Shown here piece by piece: positions 18,539 to 26,935 of a stretch of 64,000 nt of DNA. Source of the stretch: Deltaproteobacteria bacterium (GTDB lineage: Bacteria > Myxococcota_C > UBA6777); contig PCBK01000052.1 of the NCBI GenBank assembly GCA_002731275.1, positions 62,001 to 126,000 of the forward strand, given 5' to 3'. Position 1 is the stretch's first letter; every line of letters begins with the position of its first letter. The notes under the pieces are model-generated. The model did not search any database. It saw only the letters and a list, made by a program, of their open reading frames with translations, and was not told the DNA's origin. Made by a program: the position numbers and the translations under genes.

Positions 18539-18568
18539 TTGACGTCATAAAGCAGTATCTGCTACTCT
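18539..18568 (+). promoter_or_regulatory. Possible sigma-70 promoter for the PilZ gene
   Basis: TTGACG and TACTCT are separated by 18 bases, about 170 bases before the PilZ start. The -10 match is weak. A palindromic TGACGTCA overlaps the -35. Confidence 0.3.
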
Positions 18569-18734
18569 ATGGCCCAACAAATATGATTCATATCCCTGGA
18601 TTCCAAAGATATCTCATCAACAAAACGAATCACACATCACGGAAAAGTAGTCATCTTTAAGATGACTCAACTCCAGGGGGACTGTACAAAAGTACGGTTC
18701 AAAACAACACACGCAATGAGGTAGGAGAAGCGAG

Positions 18735-19133
18735 ATGTCAAAACCCACAGAAGATCGCCGGCAATATGTCCGCCTGCCAATCGATGGAGACATGATGGTC
18801 CGTTACGGCCATAGAGGACAATTTTACTTTGGAAGTTGTCAAAATCTCAGTCCGGGAGGTCTTTTTGTTGCGACGAAGACACCCGCTCCATTCGGCTCAG
18901 AGGTTTCTTTGAAATTCAAACTGCCAGGACACCAAGGCACACTACAAGCCAAAGGTAAAGTTGTTCGCGTCCACAAGGACAAACGCAATCGTTCCAGTGG
19001 CGCGTCCCCTGGCATGCACATTCGATTCACGAAAATCGCAGACCAAACCGAAGAAGAGATCAAACGCTTCCTCGTCCCCCGTCTCCGTCAACTCGTGATC
19101 AAACAACTCGCCGAACGCAATCGCGCGAGCTAG
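18735..19133 (+). CDS. PilZ-domain cyclic-di-GMP-binding protein
   Basis: A 132-aa single-domain PilZ protein. The c-di-GMP-binding signature is complete: an RxxxR box at Arg9-Arg13 (RRQYVR) and NLSPGG (NxSxxG) near residue 40, with the rest of the barrel (KGKVVRVHKDK, GMHIRFTKI) and a C-terminal helix. This layout matches the small PilZ subfamily expanded in myxobacteria. AGGAG lies about eight bases before the ATG. It stands alone as a single-gene unit, so its target cannot be deduced. Confidence 0.92.
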   Translation: MSKPTEDRRQYVRLPIDGDMMVRYGHRGQFYFGSCQNLSPGGLFVATKTPAPFGSEVSLKFKLPGHQGTLQAKGKVVRVHKDKRNRSSGASPGMHIRFTKIADQTEEEIKRFLVPRLRQLVIKQLAERNRAS

Positions 19134-19211
19134 TCCCTCCCCTCCCCACCAGCCCTCTCATCCCTGTCAACACAGAGAACATCACTCTCTTCACGACACA
19201 CAAGCTACAAA

Positions 19212-21596
19212 CTACACTTGCTCCCACAAGTGACACTGTCTATCCGCACCTGCGCTTGCAAAGACACCACGCACTCGATCCACGTCACAAGCAGTCACAC
19301 CACCTTCATGTGCGAATGCCTCTGCCAACACACGCCGCTCATCAAGCTGCCACAATCTCACGTTCCCCTCTTCGTCTCCAACAAACAGCGCGCCGTCTTG
19401 CGCAAACACACAACACGTCAAAGGGACTGCGCCAGCGGCAAAACGACTGTGTTCGCTCCAACCCTGTACATTCCATGTGATGAGATCTCCACCGTCAGTA
19501 CAACCGGCCAACAACTGAAGCTCGGGAGAGTACGCCAAAGCAGTGACAAGATGCTGGCCCACGGACAACGTCGTCACAAGCTCCATACTCTCACTTGACC
19601 AGATCATGATCACCCCTTCAGCATCGAAGCTCGCGATCAGATCGTCACCTACAACCTCACAACCAAGGACACGCTCGCGAGCGCCAACAAAAGTATGAAG
19701 AAGGCGACCAGACGGTGCATACCACAACTGAAGAGTATGATCCCAGGAGGACGTGACAGCTCTCTTTCCGTCTGGCATCCACCGCACACCTGACAGAGAA
19801 ACTGTGCGACTCTTCCACTCCGAAACGACCTCACCTTCGTCGAGGTCCCAGTAAATCAGAGACCCATCACGAGCGATCGAGAGAAAATGGTTTCCGTCAG
19901 GTGCGTAGGCACATCCACTGACGACGTCTTGGTGACGGGCGAGCATATCGAGCTGCTTCCCATCCCCAGTATCCCAAAATCGAATTTTGCGATCCCAACC
20001 ACAAGTCGCGACCTCAAGACCATCAGGCGCGAACGCACAAGCGGTCAGCCAGTCATCATGTCGATCGAATGTCCGCAGCTGTCGCATCCCCTTTGATGCT
20101 GCACGCTGGGGGGCCTTATTGGGTGATGTTTGCAATTGCTCGATCAGACTCTTGATCTCCGACTCCAAGCCGATCTTACGGGCGCGTTCACAGATCTCGC
20201 GTTGCTTCTTCGCGTCCAAGGTCCCGCGTTCATGTGCAACTTGCACCATCAACTGGAGCTGTCGAAGTTCTTCACGCTGCTCTTCACGGGAGGATGTGGA
20301 GGCCTTTTTGAGATCGTTGAAAAAATCTGCGATCCCCGAAGCAGCGCTCTGTGTCGCGAGTTGAAACAACTCACCAAAGGGCTTGTTCTCCTGTTGAGAA
20401 GGTGACGAAGAGGCGTGGGTCTTTGAGAACAAGGCAGACTCCACAGCGTCAGCAAATTCGCTCGCACTTTGGTAACGTCCCTCAGGCTTCCAAAAGATCG
20501 ATTTACGGATCACCTCATCGATCGCGGTGGGGAGACTCTCCACAAGCTCTGAAGGGCCAGGCATTCCGCCCTGGTAGATCTCTCCAGTGAGCATCTGGTA
20601 CGTCAAAATCCCCAGCGAGTAGATATCCGTCGCTGCAGACACAACCCCACCCTTCAACTGCTCAGGTGCCATGTAGTACACAGTCCCAACAAAGCCTGTG
20701 TGATGGTGTGTGTGCTCATGTGTGATGATCTTGGCGATCCCAAAATCCATCAACTTGATCCCACCTTGGTCAGGGAGGAGGACGTTCCCAGGCTTCAGGT
20801 CGCGGTGAATGACCCCCTGCTTGTGTGCATAATCCAACACCTCTGCGAGCTTTCGCAGGAGTGAGCAGGTCTCCTTGAGCGGAATAGGTGGCGACAACGA
20901 GCGCTCTACAGCAGCGGCCAACCTCTTCTCAAGGCTGTGTCCTTTTACATACTCCATCGTAAAAAAGAGCAAGTTCAAAGAGGGGTCTTCATCGATCGCG
21001 TAGGTTCTCACGATGCCAGGATGTGTCAGATGTTCGTTGATCTGCAGTTCGCGTACAAAGCGCTTTTTGATCTCGTCATCATCGGCGAGGTGGGGATGGA
21101 TTTGTTTGAGCGCGATCTCCCGTTCTCGCACACGATCAAAGACGAGATAGACAACCCCCATGCCACCCTGCCCCAGCAACCGACGGATCTCATAACGTCC
21201 ACGAAGTAGCGCTCCACTGTTCAACTCTTTGGAGGCTGGATTCGCTTGGATCTCTTCGGGGATTGGAGTGTGTTCAGAATAAGGTTGTGCAGAGATATCA
21301 GCCGAGAAAGACTCCACAGGCTTGGGCGTGGCGCCTGTCATAAAGGCGTCAGGTCCAGAGGGTCCACCTGTCGAAAAGAAGTCAGCTGCGCCGACAGGCT
21401 CGCGTGTAGGTGGAGGTGTGTTCTGGGCTGAGCTCTCCACAGAAGGTGGCTCGGCAGGACGAGCTGCCGCACCGGTGCGCAGTTGTTTGAGGAGTTGGGA
21501 TTTCTCACGTGCGAACTCGTCCTCACTCAGGAGGCCTTCTTGTCGAAGACTTTCCAGCGCACGGATGGCGTCAGCGATTTGTTGTGCATTCATCAT
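19212..21596 (-). CDS. Ser/Thr protein kinase with SHOCT-like N-terminus and seven WD40 repeats
   Basis: A 794-aa cytoplasmic kinase. Residues ~3-42 form a SHOCT-like helix pair (IRALESLRQEGLLSEDEFAREK). After a Pro/Ser linker comes the kinase domain (GQGGMGVVYLV, IALKQI, HRDLKPGNVLL, DFGIAKI, then the APE-equivalent MAPEQL). A helical linker leads to seven WD40 blades from ~515 to the end (for example HDDWLTACAFAPDG...IRFWD and HEGGVTACDVDRVRG...CHLWE), enough for one complete propeller. The propeller should recruit substrates or regulators. Two ATGs compete (21596, 21593) behind one GGGAG. Just upstream is a 12-base palindrome (21633-21644). It lies 132 bases downstream of the FHA gene in the same direction. 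Confidence 0.92.
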   Translation of the reverse strand: MMNAQQIADAIRALESLRQEGLLSEDEFAREKSQLLKQLRTGAAARPAEPPSVESSAQNTPPPTREPVGAADFFSTGGPSGPDAFMTGATPKPVESFSADISAQPYSEHTPIPEEIQANPASKELNSGALLRGRYEIRRLLGQGGMGVVYLVFDRVREREIALKQIHPHLADDDEIKKRFVRELQINEHLTHPGIVRTYAIDEDPSLNLLFFTMEYVKGHSLEKRLAAAVERSLSPPIPLKETCSLLRKLAEVLDYAHKQGVIHRDLKPGNVLLPDQGGIKLMDFGIAKIITHEHTHHHTGFVGTVYYMAPEQLKGGVVSAATDIYSLGILTYQMLTGEIYQGGMPGPSELVESLPTAIDEVIRKSIFWKPEGRYQSASEFADAVESALFSKTHASSSPSQQENKPFGELFQLATQSAASGIADFFNDLKKASTSSREEQREELRQLQLMVQVAHERGTLDAKKQREICERARKIGLESEIKSLIEQLQTSPNKAPQRAASKGMRQLRTFDRHDDWLTACAFAPDGLEVATCGWDRKIRFWDTGDGKQLDMLARHQDVVSGCAYAPDGNHFLSIARDGSLIYWDLDEGEVVSEWKSRTVSLSGVRWMPDGKRAVTSSWDHTLQLWYAPSGRLLHTFVGARERVLGCEVVGDDLIASFDAEGVIMIWSSESMELVTTLSVGQHLVTALAYSPELQLLAGCTDGGDLITWNVQGWSEHSRFAAGAVPLTCCVFAQDGALFVGDEEGNVRLWQLDERRVLAEAFAHEGGVTACDVDRVRGVFASAGADRQCHLWEQV

Positions 21597-21728
21597 CGGC
21601 TCCCAAAATAGGTAAGACCCACCGAAAGAAAGGCCTTATAAGGCGCACAGGGACATGTTATCGTTGGATCGTGCATGATATACCAGAGATGGGGGGTCGT
21701 GGGAAGGATGTCAATGAGCGAAGTGGAC

Positions 21729-23669
21729 TCAGGAGGGAGGAAAACACCAGATCACTTGATCGCCAATCTCGATACGAGAACCACTCTCGATCGCTTGCTC
21801 TGCTTCGAGAGGTTCACCGTTGAGTTGGCAGGCGTGTTTCCCTGGCATCAGGATGAGCTTTTCACCCTCGCGGCGGATGCGCAAATGTGTAGGTTTGAGA
21901 CCTGGTGCGGAGAAAGCGATCGCGTCCATAGAAGACGCCCCGAGCGAGATCTCTGCCCCGGACTCGATGAACATGTACTCCTCACGTCCTTGTGCATTAT
22001 TCATCCGTCGAAGTCTCCAGCCGATAGGCTTATCGTTCTCGTCTTCGAGCAATGAATAGGACAGCGTGACGACGTTGGCAGCGGAGATCAGGGCTCCCTC
22101 TCTCAGGGAAACGAGCTTGCCTTTTCTGACAGGTTCGCGGTTCACGAAGGTACCTTTGCTGCTACGATCGCGCAGGTGAAGTGTCCCACCAAACCATTCA
22201 AACTCCAGGTGTGTACCGGAGATATTGAGTGTTGGATGGCATTCTCCTGAGCCTCTCCAATTGCGCCACTCGATGTTATGTTGATCGGGAGGATCGGGGA
22301 GAGGATACCAATAGAGCACCAGATCGTTTCGGCTATGTCGTCCCACAGACACTTTATCGGCAAAGTACACGGTGAAAGAGCGCGCCTCGCTGTCGTCTTG
22401 TCCCATCACCTCGAACACGGCATGGGGAACTTTTTGGCGTTGAACGCTGGGGCCTTGAGAGGCGCTAGAGACGATCTGTTCAACCTCTCGTGAAGAGAGC
22501 CCCGCGCCAGAAGCGGCTTCACGTACGAGCGGCTTCCACTCATTTGATGATTTCCCGTGAAAGGTCCGGTGAACCATAGAGCTCGCGGTCATGATGTAAT
22601 CATTCTCGGAGGAGCCACGACGCACGAGGCTGTAGAGCAACGAACGAATTTCATCGAGCGCACGATCTTGTTGTTCGAGGTGGACATCGATCTTGGCGAT
22701 CTCGTAGATGATTTGATCGCGAGCTTGGCGAATATCATCTCGTGCCAGCTCGATTTGTGCGCCGAGTTTCTTTTCAAAACCTTGGAAGTTTCGATTGAAC
22801 TGATTCCACTGTGCTTGTGTTTGTTCGAGCATATCGTCTTGCAACAGCGCGAGTCGTTCTTTGAGCGCCTGCTCATCTTCAAGGGATGCGTTTTGCTTGC
22901 GTCGGAGGTTTTCAGCGTTATCACCGCTCGCGTTTTTGAGTTGGGCGGTCAACTCTCCGACGGACTTTTGCAGCTCGATCAGCTGTGATTGCATGAGCGT
23001 GCGTTGTTGTTTGGCCTCTTCGACGGAGCGCATGGCCTTCAACTGGCTCAGCTCGTCAAAGATCGCTTTCACAGCAGGACGTTCGGCGATTTTTTGGCGA
23101 AAGAAGTAATGGATGCCTTGGAAGAGCAAGTGCTCAAAGCGCATCAACGCGAGAAACGGAGGTTTGACTTCGTCGAGTTCGTTGAGTTTTTTGATCAGAC
23201 GCAGCTCGCCTTCGTTCATACGTTGATCGATTCGGTTCATCTCTCCTTGGGAGAAAAACCGGTGGACATCCTCTTCGACAGGGACGATAGGTTCGATCAA
23301 GTGATCGAGCTCTTTGAGGATCTTGCGACAAGCTTTGGAGGATTCTTTGAGGAATGCTTCTCGATCGAGCCCTTGGTTTTCTTCGAAGAAGGCTTCGAGA
23401 TACCCCTCTTTAAATTGTTGGACAAACTCTTTCGAGGCTTTTGAGCTGACCACCTTGCGAAAGACAGTGGGCTTGAGTCCCATATTGAGGGCTGTAAAAA
23501 CCTCCTCAGTCGCTTCGCGCATGGCCTCTTGCAGGTGTTGTCCTGACTGCAAATAGTGTGTCGCGACCTTCCTGACGACAGTCCCCAACACGGCCTTGGG
23601 AAGCAGCTTGATCATCATGGGGCTTCCCAGAACAGACATGACACCGATGCCAGCGATCTGATTGATCAT
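21729..23669 (-). CDS. FHA-domain protein with long helical N-terminus
   Basis: A 646-aa protein. Residues 1 to ~200 are helical and of unknown family (KAVLGTVVRKVATHYLQSGQ). A long coiled coil follows at ~215-370 (LIELQKSVGELTAQLKNAS). A canonical FHA domain occupies ~440-550 (VGRHSRNDLVL, LNISGTHLEF, DRSSKGTF). The last ~90 residues look like a second FHA fold that has lost the binding Arg (LGASSM instead of GR). The ATG at 23669 is preferred because AGGAG is eight bases upstream; earlier ATGs at 23675 and 23747 fit less well. It is followed by the SHOCT-kinase-WD40 gene, so it probably reads that kinase's phospho-Thr marks (inference). Confidence 0.85.
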   Translation of the reverse strand: MINQIAGIGVMSVLGSPMMIKLLPKAVLGTVVRKVATHYLQSGQHLQEAMREATEEVFTALNMGLKPTVFRKVVSSKASKEFVQQFKEGYLEAFFEENQGLDREAFLKESSKACRKILKELDHLIEPIVPVEEDVHRFFSQGEMNRIDQRMNEGELRLIKKLNELDEVKPPFLALMRFEHLLFQGIHYFFRQKIAERPAVKAIFDELSQLKAMRSVEEAKQQRTLMQSQLIELQKSVGELTAQLKNASGDNAENLRRKQNASLEDEQALKERLALLQDDMLEQTQAQWNQFNRNFQGFEKKLGAQIELARDDIRQARDQIIYEIAKIDVHLEQQDRALDEIRSLLYSLVRRGSSENDYIMTASSMVHRTFHGKSSNEWKPLVREAASGAGLSSREVEQIVSSASQGPSVQRQKVPHAVFEVMGQDDSEARSFTVYFADKVSVGRHSRNDLVLYWYPLPDPPDQHNIEWRNWRGSGECHPTLNISGTHLEFEWFGGTLHLRDRSSKGTFVNREPVRKGKLVSLREGALISAANVVTLSYSLLEDENDKPIGWRLRRMNNAQGREEYMFIESGAEISLGASSMDAIAFSAPGLKPTHLRIRREGEKLILMPGKHACQLNGEPLEAEQAIESGSRIEIGDQVIWCFPPS

Positions 23670-24224
23670 TGTCATTTCTCCTATGCGTACATCTTCATGT
23701 TGGCAATATCGCCGTTGTAACATCAGATCCCCGAAAAGACCCTGCATGGTTACAACCCAGGAAGATGATCAATTCATTCCCTAAAAGTCTTCTTTCCCAA
23801 AAGAGCAGCCCGTTGACAACACAAAGGGATTCGACTATAAACGCCCACGAACAGAATACATCATGCCTTCCGCTCTAGACATGTATACGGACCACACTGC
23901 AAGAGAGGTCTTTGTGTTGTACATCATCTTTACTACGCTAGTATAGTGGATCAAAGTTCGGGATTTAAGTGGCATGTGATGGTTTTTTTGCCCAGCGGCC
24001 CCACACAAGCAAACTTTTCACCCCAGACAAACCTTTTATATCAAAAGCATTTTTCAAACACGACAATTTGTGGCAAGAATTTATTTTAGAATAAAACCAT
24101 TCTGATTTTTGTCTTAGAGAGTGATTGTGATCAGATCTGTGATGACAATCCCCGCAATGAGGAAGAAATCGTCGAAACACAAGCCATCACATGGCCAAAC
24201 ATTTCGACACAACGGAGGTTCACA
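23670..24224. other. Long intergenic region / leader of the first C2-like gene
   Basis: About 555 bases without a convincing gene. It holds a near-consensus promoter (23813-23841) and, 40 bases before the next start, a small hairpin GCCAT/ATGGC (24183-24195). A 27-codon frame at 23863-23946 has no ribosome site. If the promoter is used, the transcript has a leader of roughly 375 bases or makes a separate small RNA. Confidence 0.5.
23813..23841 (+). promoter_or_regulatory. Near-consensus sigma-70 promoter
   Basis: TTGACA (23813-23818) and TATAAA (23836-23841) are separated by exactly 17 bases, the best vegetative promoter match I found in the window. It points toward the first C2-like gene, 384 bases downstream. 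Confidence 0.6.
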
Positions 24225-25262
24225 ATGAAAAAGTGGATGGTTGGTGCTCTTGGAGCGCTCACAATGCTCATGCTCTTGCCTGTGACAAGCCAGGCAGCCA
24301 CCGTCAAATATCTGAAGGTCAGCGTTATCAAAGCGCAACTATGGCCTGTGACACAAAACAAATCTGGCAAAACAGTCTATTGGGATAACCTTGTTGGGAT
24401 GGGTGTAGGGACCTTTGCGGTCAAAGACTTCCCCTCATTTGATCCCAAAAAGCCTTACGCTGACTATGCCAAAAACGCAGCATTTGCGAAAATCTGTGAC
24501 GGAAAAAACAAAAGAAGTCCAGACGCCTTTGTCGTGTTGAAACTCGGTAGCAAAACATTTACTACGGACAAATTCAACAACCAATGTGCGCCTGAGTTCA
24601 AAAAAGGTGGGAGCTACATCAGCTTCACCACACAACTCATGAACGACGGCAAAATGCCCTTCAGCGTAGAAGTTCGAGACAATGACGGTGCCGCTGGTAT
24701 CCGACTCGCTTCCCAACTGATGGCTTCTTACCAAGCTGGCGCCATCCCCGCCGCGCTCCTCGCAGGTAAAGAGCTCACGCTCAACTTTGGTGCAGGTACA
24801 GGCGTTGTATCCCTCGTCCTCAAAGGTGAAGTGATCACCAAGACAGTCAGCGATGGCTGTGATGGGACCTACAAAGTGACAGTCAAGTCCTTTGACGTCA
24901 AACAAACCAAAAGCAACGGTAAAACCTGGGATAACAAGTGGCTCACAGGTGGTGGCGGACGCCCTGACGTTTCCGTCAACTTCTCCACAGGTGGAACCAC
25001 CATCCAGACCAAAGCTTACAAAAACACCTTCGCCGCGAGCTACTCCAAAGACCACAACAACAGCTCCAGCGCTGTCGTTGTCAAAAAAGACTCCATCGTG
25101 AAGTTGACTGTCTACGATGACGAGCTTCGCAGCAAAGAGACCATCGGTGAGACTGCGATCGGCGATGCCTGCAAGATCTTCAAAGGCGCTTCCGGCACTT
25201 ACACCTTCAGCAACTTTGGCCGCGTCAACAACGTCGTCATCACGTTCGTGAAGAAAAACTAA
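24225..25262 (+). CDS. Secreted tandem C2-like domain protein, copy 1
   Basis: A 345-aa exported protein with a clean signal peptide (cleavage after TSQA, residue 24). Two related beta-sandwich halves follow, each with the rhythm of a C2 domain: VKYLKVSVIKAQL ... SPDAFVVLKLG ... FSVEVRDNDGA in the first (~25-190), and YKVTVKSFDVK ... RPDVSVNFSTGG ... KLTVYDDELRSKETIGE in the second (~215-345). C2 domains bind calcium and membranes; the Asp-rich loops are partly present. GGAGG lies seven bases upstream. A close paralogue follows at 25706, with almost identical DNA over the second domain. Function unknown; periplasmic or secreted. Confidence 0.8.
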   Translation: MKKWMVGALGALTMLMLLPVTSQAATVKYLKVSVIKAQLWPVTQNKSGKTVYWDNLVGMGVGTFAVKDFPSFDPKKPYADYAKNAAFAKICDGKNKRSPDAFVVLKLGSKTFTTDKFNNQCAPEFKKGGSYISFTTQLMNDGKMPFSVEVRDNDGAAGIRLASQLMASYQAGAIPAALLAGKELTLNFGAGTGVVSLVLKGEVITKTVSDGCDGTYKVTVKSFDVKQTKSNGKTWDNKWLTGGGGRPDVSVNFSTGGTTIQTKAYKNTFAASYSKDHNNSSSAVVVKKDSIVKLTVYDDELRSKETIGETAIGDACKIFKGASGTYTFSNFGRVNNVVITFVKKN

Positions 25263-25263
25263 A

Positions 25264-25546
25264 CCAAATGACCAACACGAGCGGGCCACGACAACATCTG
25301 TTGTTGCCATTTGGCTCGATTCAACCTCTCGGTGCTTTACAAAGAGGATTGGATGTTTGTAAAGTGTGGGCCAAGAATGAAATCTGCGGCCCTTGTGGGA
25401 TACAACTCTTTTCACAAAAGAGCCCGCTTCGTCGGTCATCATATCGATCGTTGGGCACACTGATGCTGTGTGCCTCCTCTCACCTGCTCACAGGTGAGGT
25501 GAAATAAGTGGGTACAGCATCCACCCACCGCTCGCGACATCGAGCG
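25264..25546. other. Stretch of seven to eight consecutive perfect hairpins
   Basis: Between the two C2-like genes: CCAAATG/CATTTGG (25264-25314, with inner ACAAC/GTTGT), CTTTACAAA/TTTGTAAAG (25335-25364), GGGCC/GGCCC (25368-25392), CTCTTTT/AAAAGAG (25406-25422), GGCACAC/GTGTGCC (25454-25474), CTCACCTG/CAGGTGAG (25479-25498), GTGGGT/ACCCAC (25508-25528), CGCTCG/CGAGCG (25529-25546). No reading frame fits. It may be a structured RNA or a processing/termination zone; no known family recognised. Confidence 0.6.
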
Positions 25547-25648
25547 CCCAACTAGGGACCTCTAGTGCTGCTCATGACACAAAAATGTAATGTGTGGCAA
25601 CTTCAAAAGAAGAGAATGTCAATGCATAAACCTGCAAAAGAAGATTTC

Positions 25649-25687
25649 GTCGACAGCTCCCCCATCATGAGGATGGGCGCTGTCGAC
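25649..25687 (+). promoter_or_regulatory. Leader hairpin just before the ribosome site of C2-like copy 2
   Basis: GTCGACAGC (25649-25657) pairs perfectly with GCTGTCGAC (25679-25687), and inside it CCCATC pairs with GATGGG around a five-base loop, giving 15 pairs with a small internal loop. It ends about five bases before the GGAGG of the gene, so it could protect the mRNA 5' end or modulate translation. Confidence 0.6.
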
Positions 25688-25705
25688 AAAACGGAGGTTA
25701 ACAAG

Positions 25706-26698
25706 ATGAAAAAGTGGACAATCGGTACTCTCGGAGTACTCACAATGCTCATGTTCTTGCCTGCAACCAGCCAGGCTGCGACAGTCAAATATCTCAAATT
25801 GACTGTGATGAAAGCGAAACTCTGGCCCTCCAAAGCTGATGGACGTTGCTGGGACATCTGCCTCGGCAAGCGCTACAAGCTCCCCGCACGTGGAAACAAA
25901 GACTACCAAAAATACTTCGAAAACGAAGAATTCCGCAAAGCTTGCACTGGTAGCAAAAGCCCCGACGCATTCGTCGTCCTCAAAGTCGGAACCACCACGT
26001 TCATGACTGACAAATTCAACAACACTTGTACACCCGAGTTCAAAAAGAACGGTACGTACATCAGCAAAGAGTTTGTCCTCAAAAACGACGGAAAAGTTCC
26101 CTTCACTGTCGAAGTTCGTGACAACGACGGTGCAGCAAACGTCCGCTTCAAGTCCGACTTGATGGGTTCCTTCACTGCTGGCAGTGTTCCTGCCGCGTTG
26201 CTCGCAGGAAAAGAGTTGACCCTCAAATCCTTCGGTCAAGTTGAAGAGCTCGTCATCAAAGGCGAAATTGTCACCAAAACAGTCAGCGATGGTTGTGACG
26301 GAACGTACAAAGTGACAGTCAAGTCCTTTGACGTGAAAGCCACCAAAAGCAACGGTAAAGCTTGGGACAACAAATGGCTCACAGGTGGTGGCGGACGTCC
26401 CGACGTTTCCGTTAAATTCTCCACAGGTGGAACCACCATCCAGACCAAAGCTTACAAAAACACCGTCTCCGCGAGCTACTCCAAAGAGTACAACAACAGC
26501 TCCAGCGCTGTCGTCGTCAAAAAAGGAACTGTTGTGAAGTTGACTGTCTATGATGACGAGCTTCGCAGCAAAGAGACCATCGGTGAGACTGCAATCGGCG
26601 ACGCTTGCAAGATCTTCAAAGGCGCTGCTGGAACGTATACCTTCAGCAACTTTGGCCGCGTCAACAACGTTGTCATTGCATACACAAAGATGAACTAA
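25706..26698 (+). CDS. Secreted tandem C2-like domain protein, copy 2
   Basis: A 330-aa paralogue of the gene at 24225 with the same signal peptide type (TSQA cleavage), the same two C2-like halves and the same C-terminal end (FSNFGRVNNVV). The first halves have diverged clearly, including a Cys-containing insert here (DGRCWDICLGKRYK), while the second halves are nearly the same in DNA as well as protein. The start at 25706 has GGAGG upstream in the same context as copy 1; a frame reaching back to 25565 is leader, not protein. A strong terminator follows at 26725. Confidence 0.8.
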   Translation: MKKWTIGTLGVLTMLMFLPATSQAATVKYLKLTVMKAKLWPSKADGRCWDICLGKRYKLPARGNKDYQKYFENEEFRKACTGSKSPDAFVVLKVGTTTFMTDKFNNTCTPEFKKNGTYISKEFVLKNDGKVPFTVEVRDNDGAANVRFKSDLMGSFTAGSVPAALLAGKELTLKSFGQVEELVIKGEIVTKTVSDGCDGTYKVTVKSFDVKATKSNGKAWDNKWLTGGGGRPDVSVKFSTGGTTIQTKAYKNTVSASYSKEYNNSSSAVVVKKGTVVKLTVYDDELRSKETIGETAIGDACKIFKGAAGTYTFSNFGRVNNVVIAYTKMN

Positions 26699-26724
26699 GA
26701 CTTTTTTCATCTGCGTACCCCCTC

Positions 26725-26768
26725 AAGAACGGAGTGGCACCTCTCATGGTCCCTCCGTTCTTTTTTTT
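26725..26768 (+). terminator. Rho-independent terminator
   Basis: AAGAACGGAG (26725-26734) pairs perfectly with CTCCGTTCTT (26753-26762) and runs into an eight-to-ten-base T tract, 27 bases after the stop of C2-like copy 2. Confidence 0.9.
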
Positions 26769-26935
26769 GTCTATGTCTTTGTGCTGCCTTGCAATATCCA
26801 CAGAGCAATGATACAAGGCATCCATCCACAAAGTCCTACGGGAATGCAAACAAACCCCATGTGGTTTTGGAACATGAAACAAATTTTCCGATATCAATCA
26901 CTATTCTCGTCTCTCACAGACGCGTAGGAGGTAGA

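Noticed and set aside
23863-23946. Short frame of 27 codons after the consensus promoter
   Set aside because: No ribosome site and no recognisable feature; kept as part of the leader.
24435-26710. Long antisense frames (about 340 and 360 codons) opposite both C2-like genes
   Set aside because: They mirror each other because the sense genes are paralogues; the sense strand has signal peptides, ribosome sites and a terminator.
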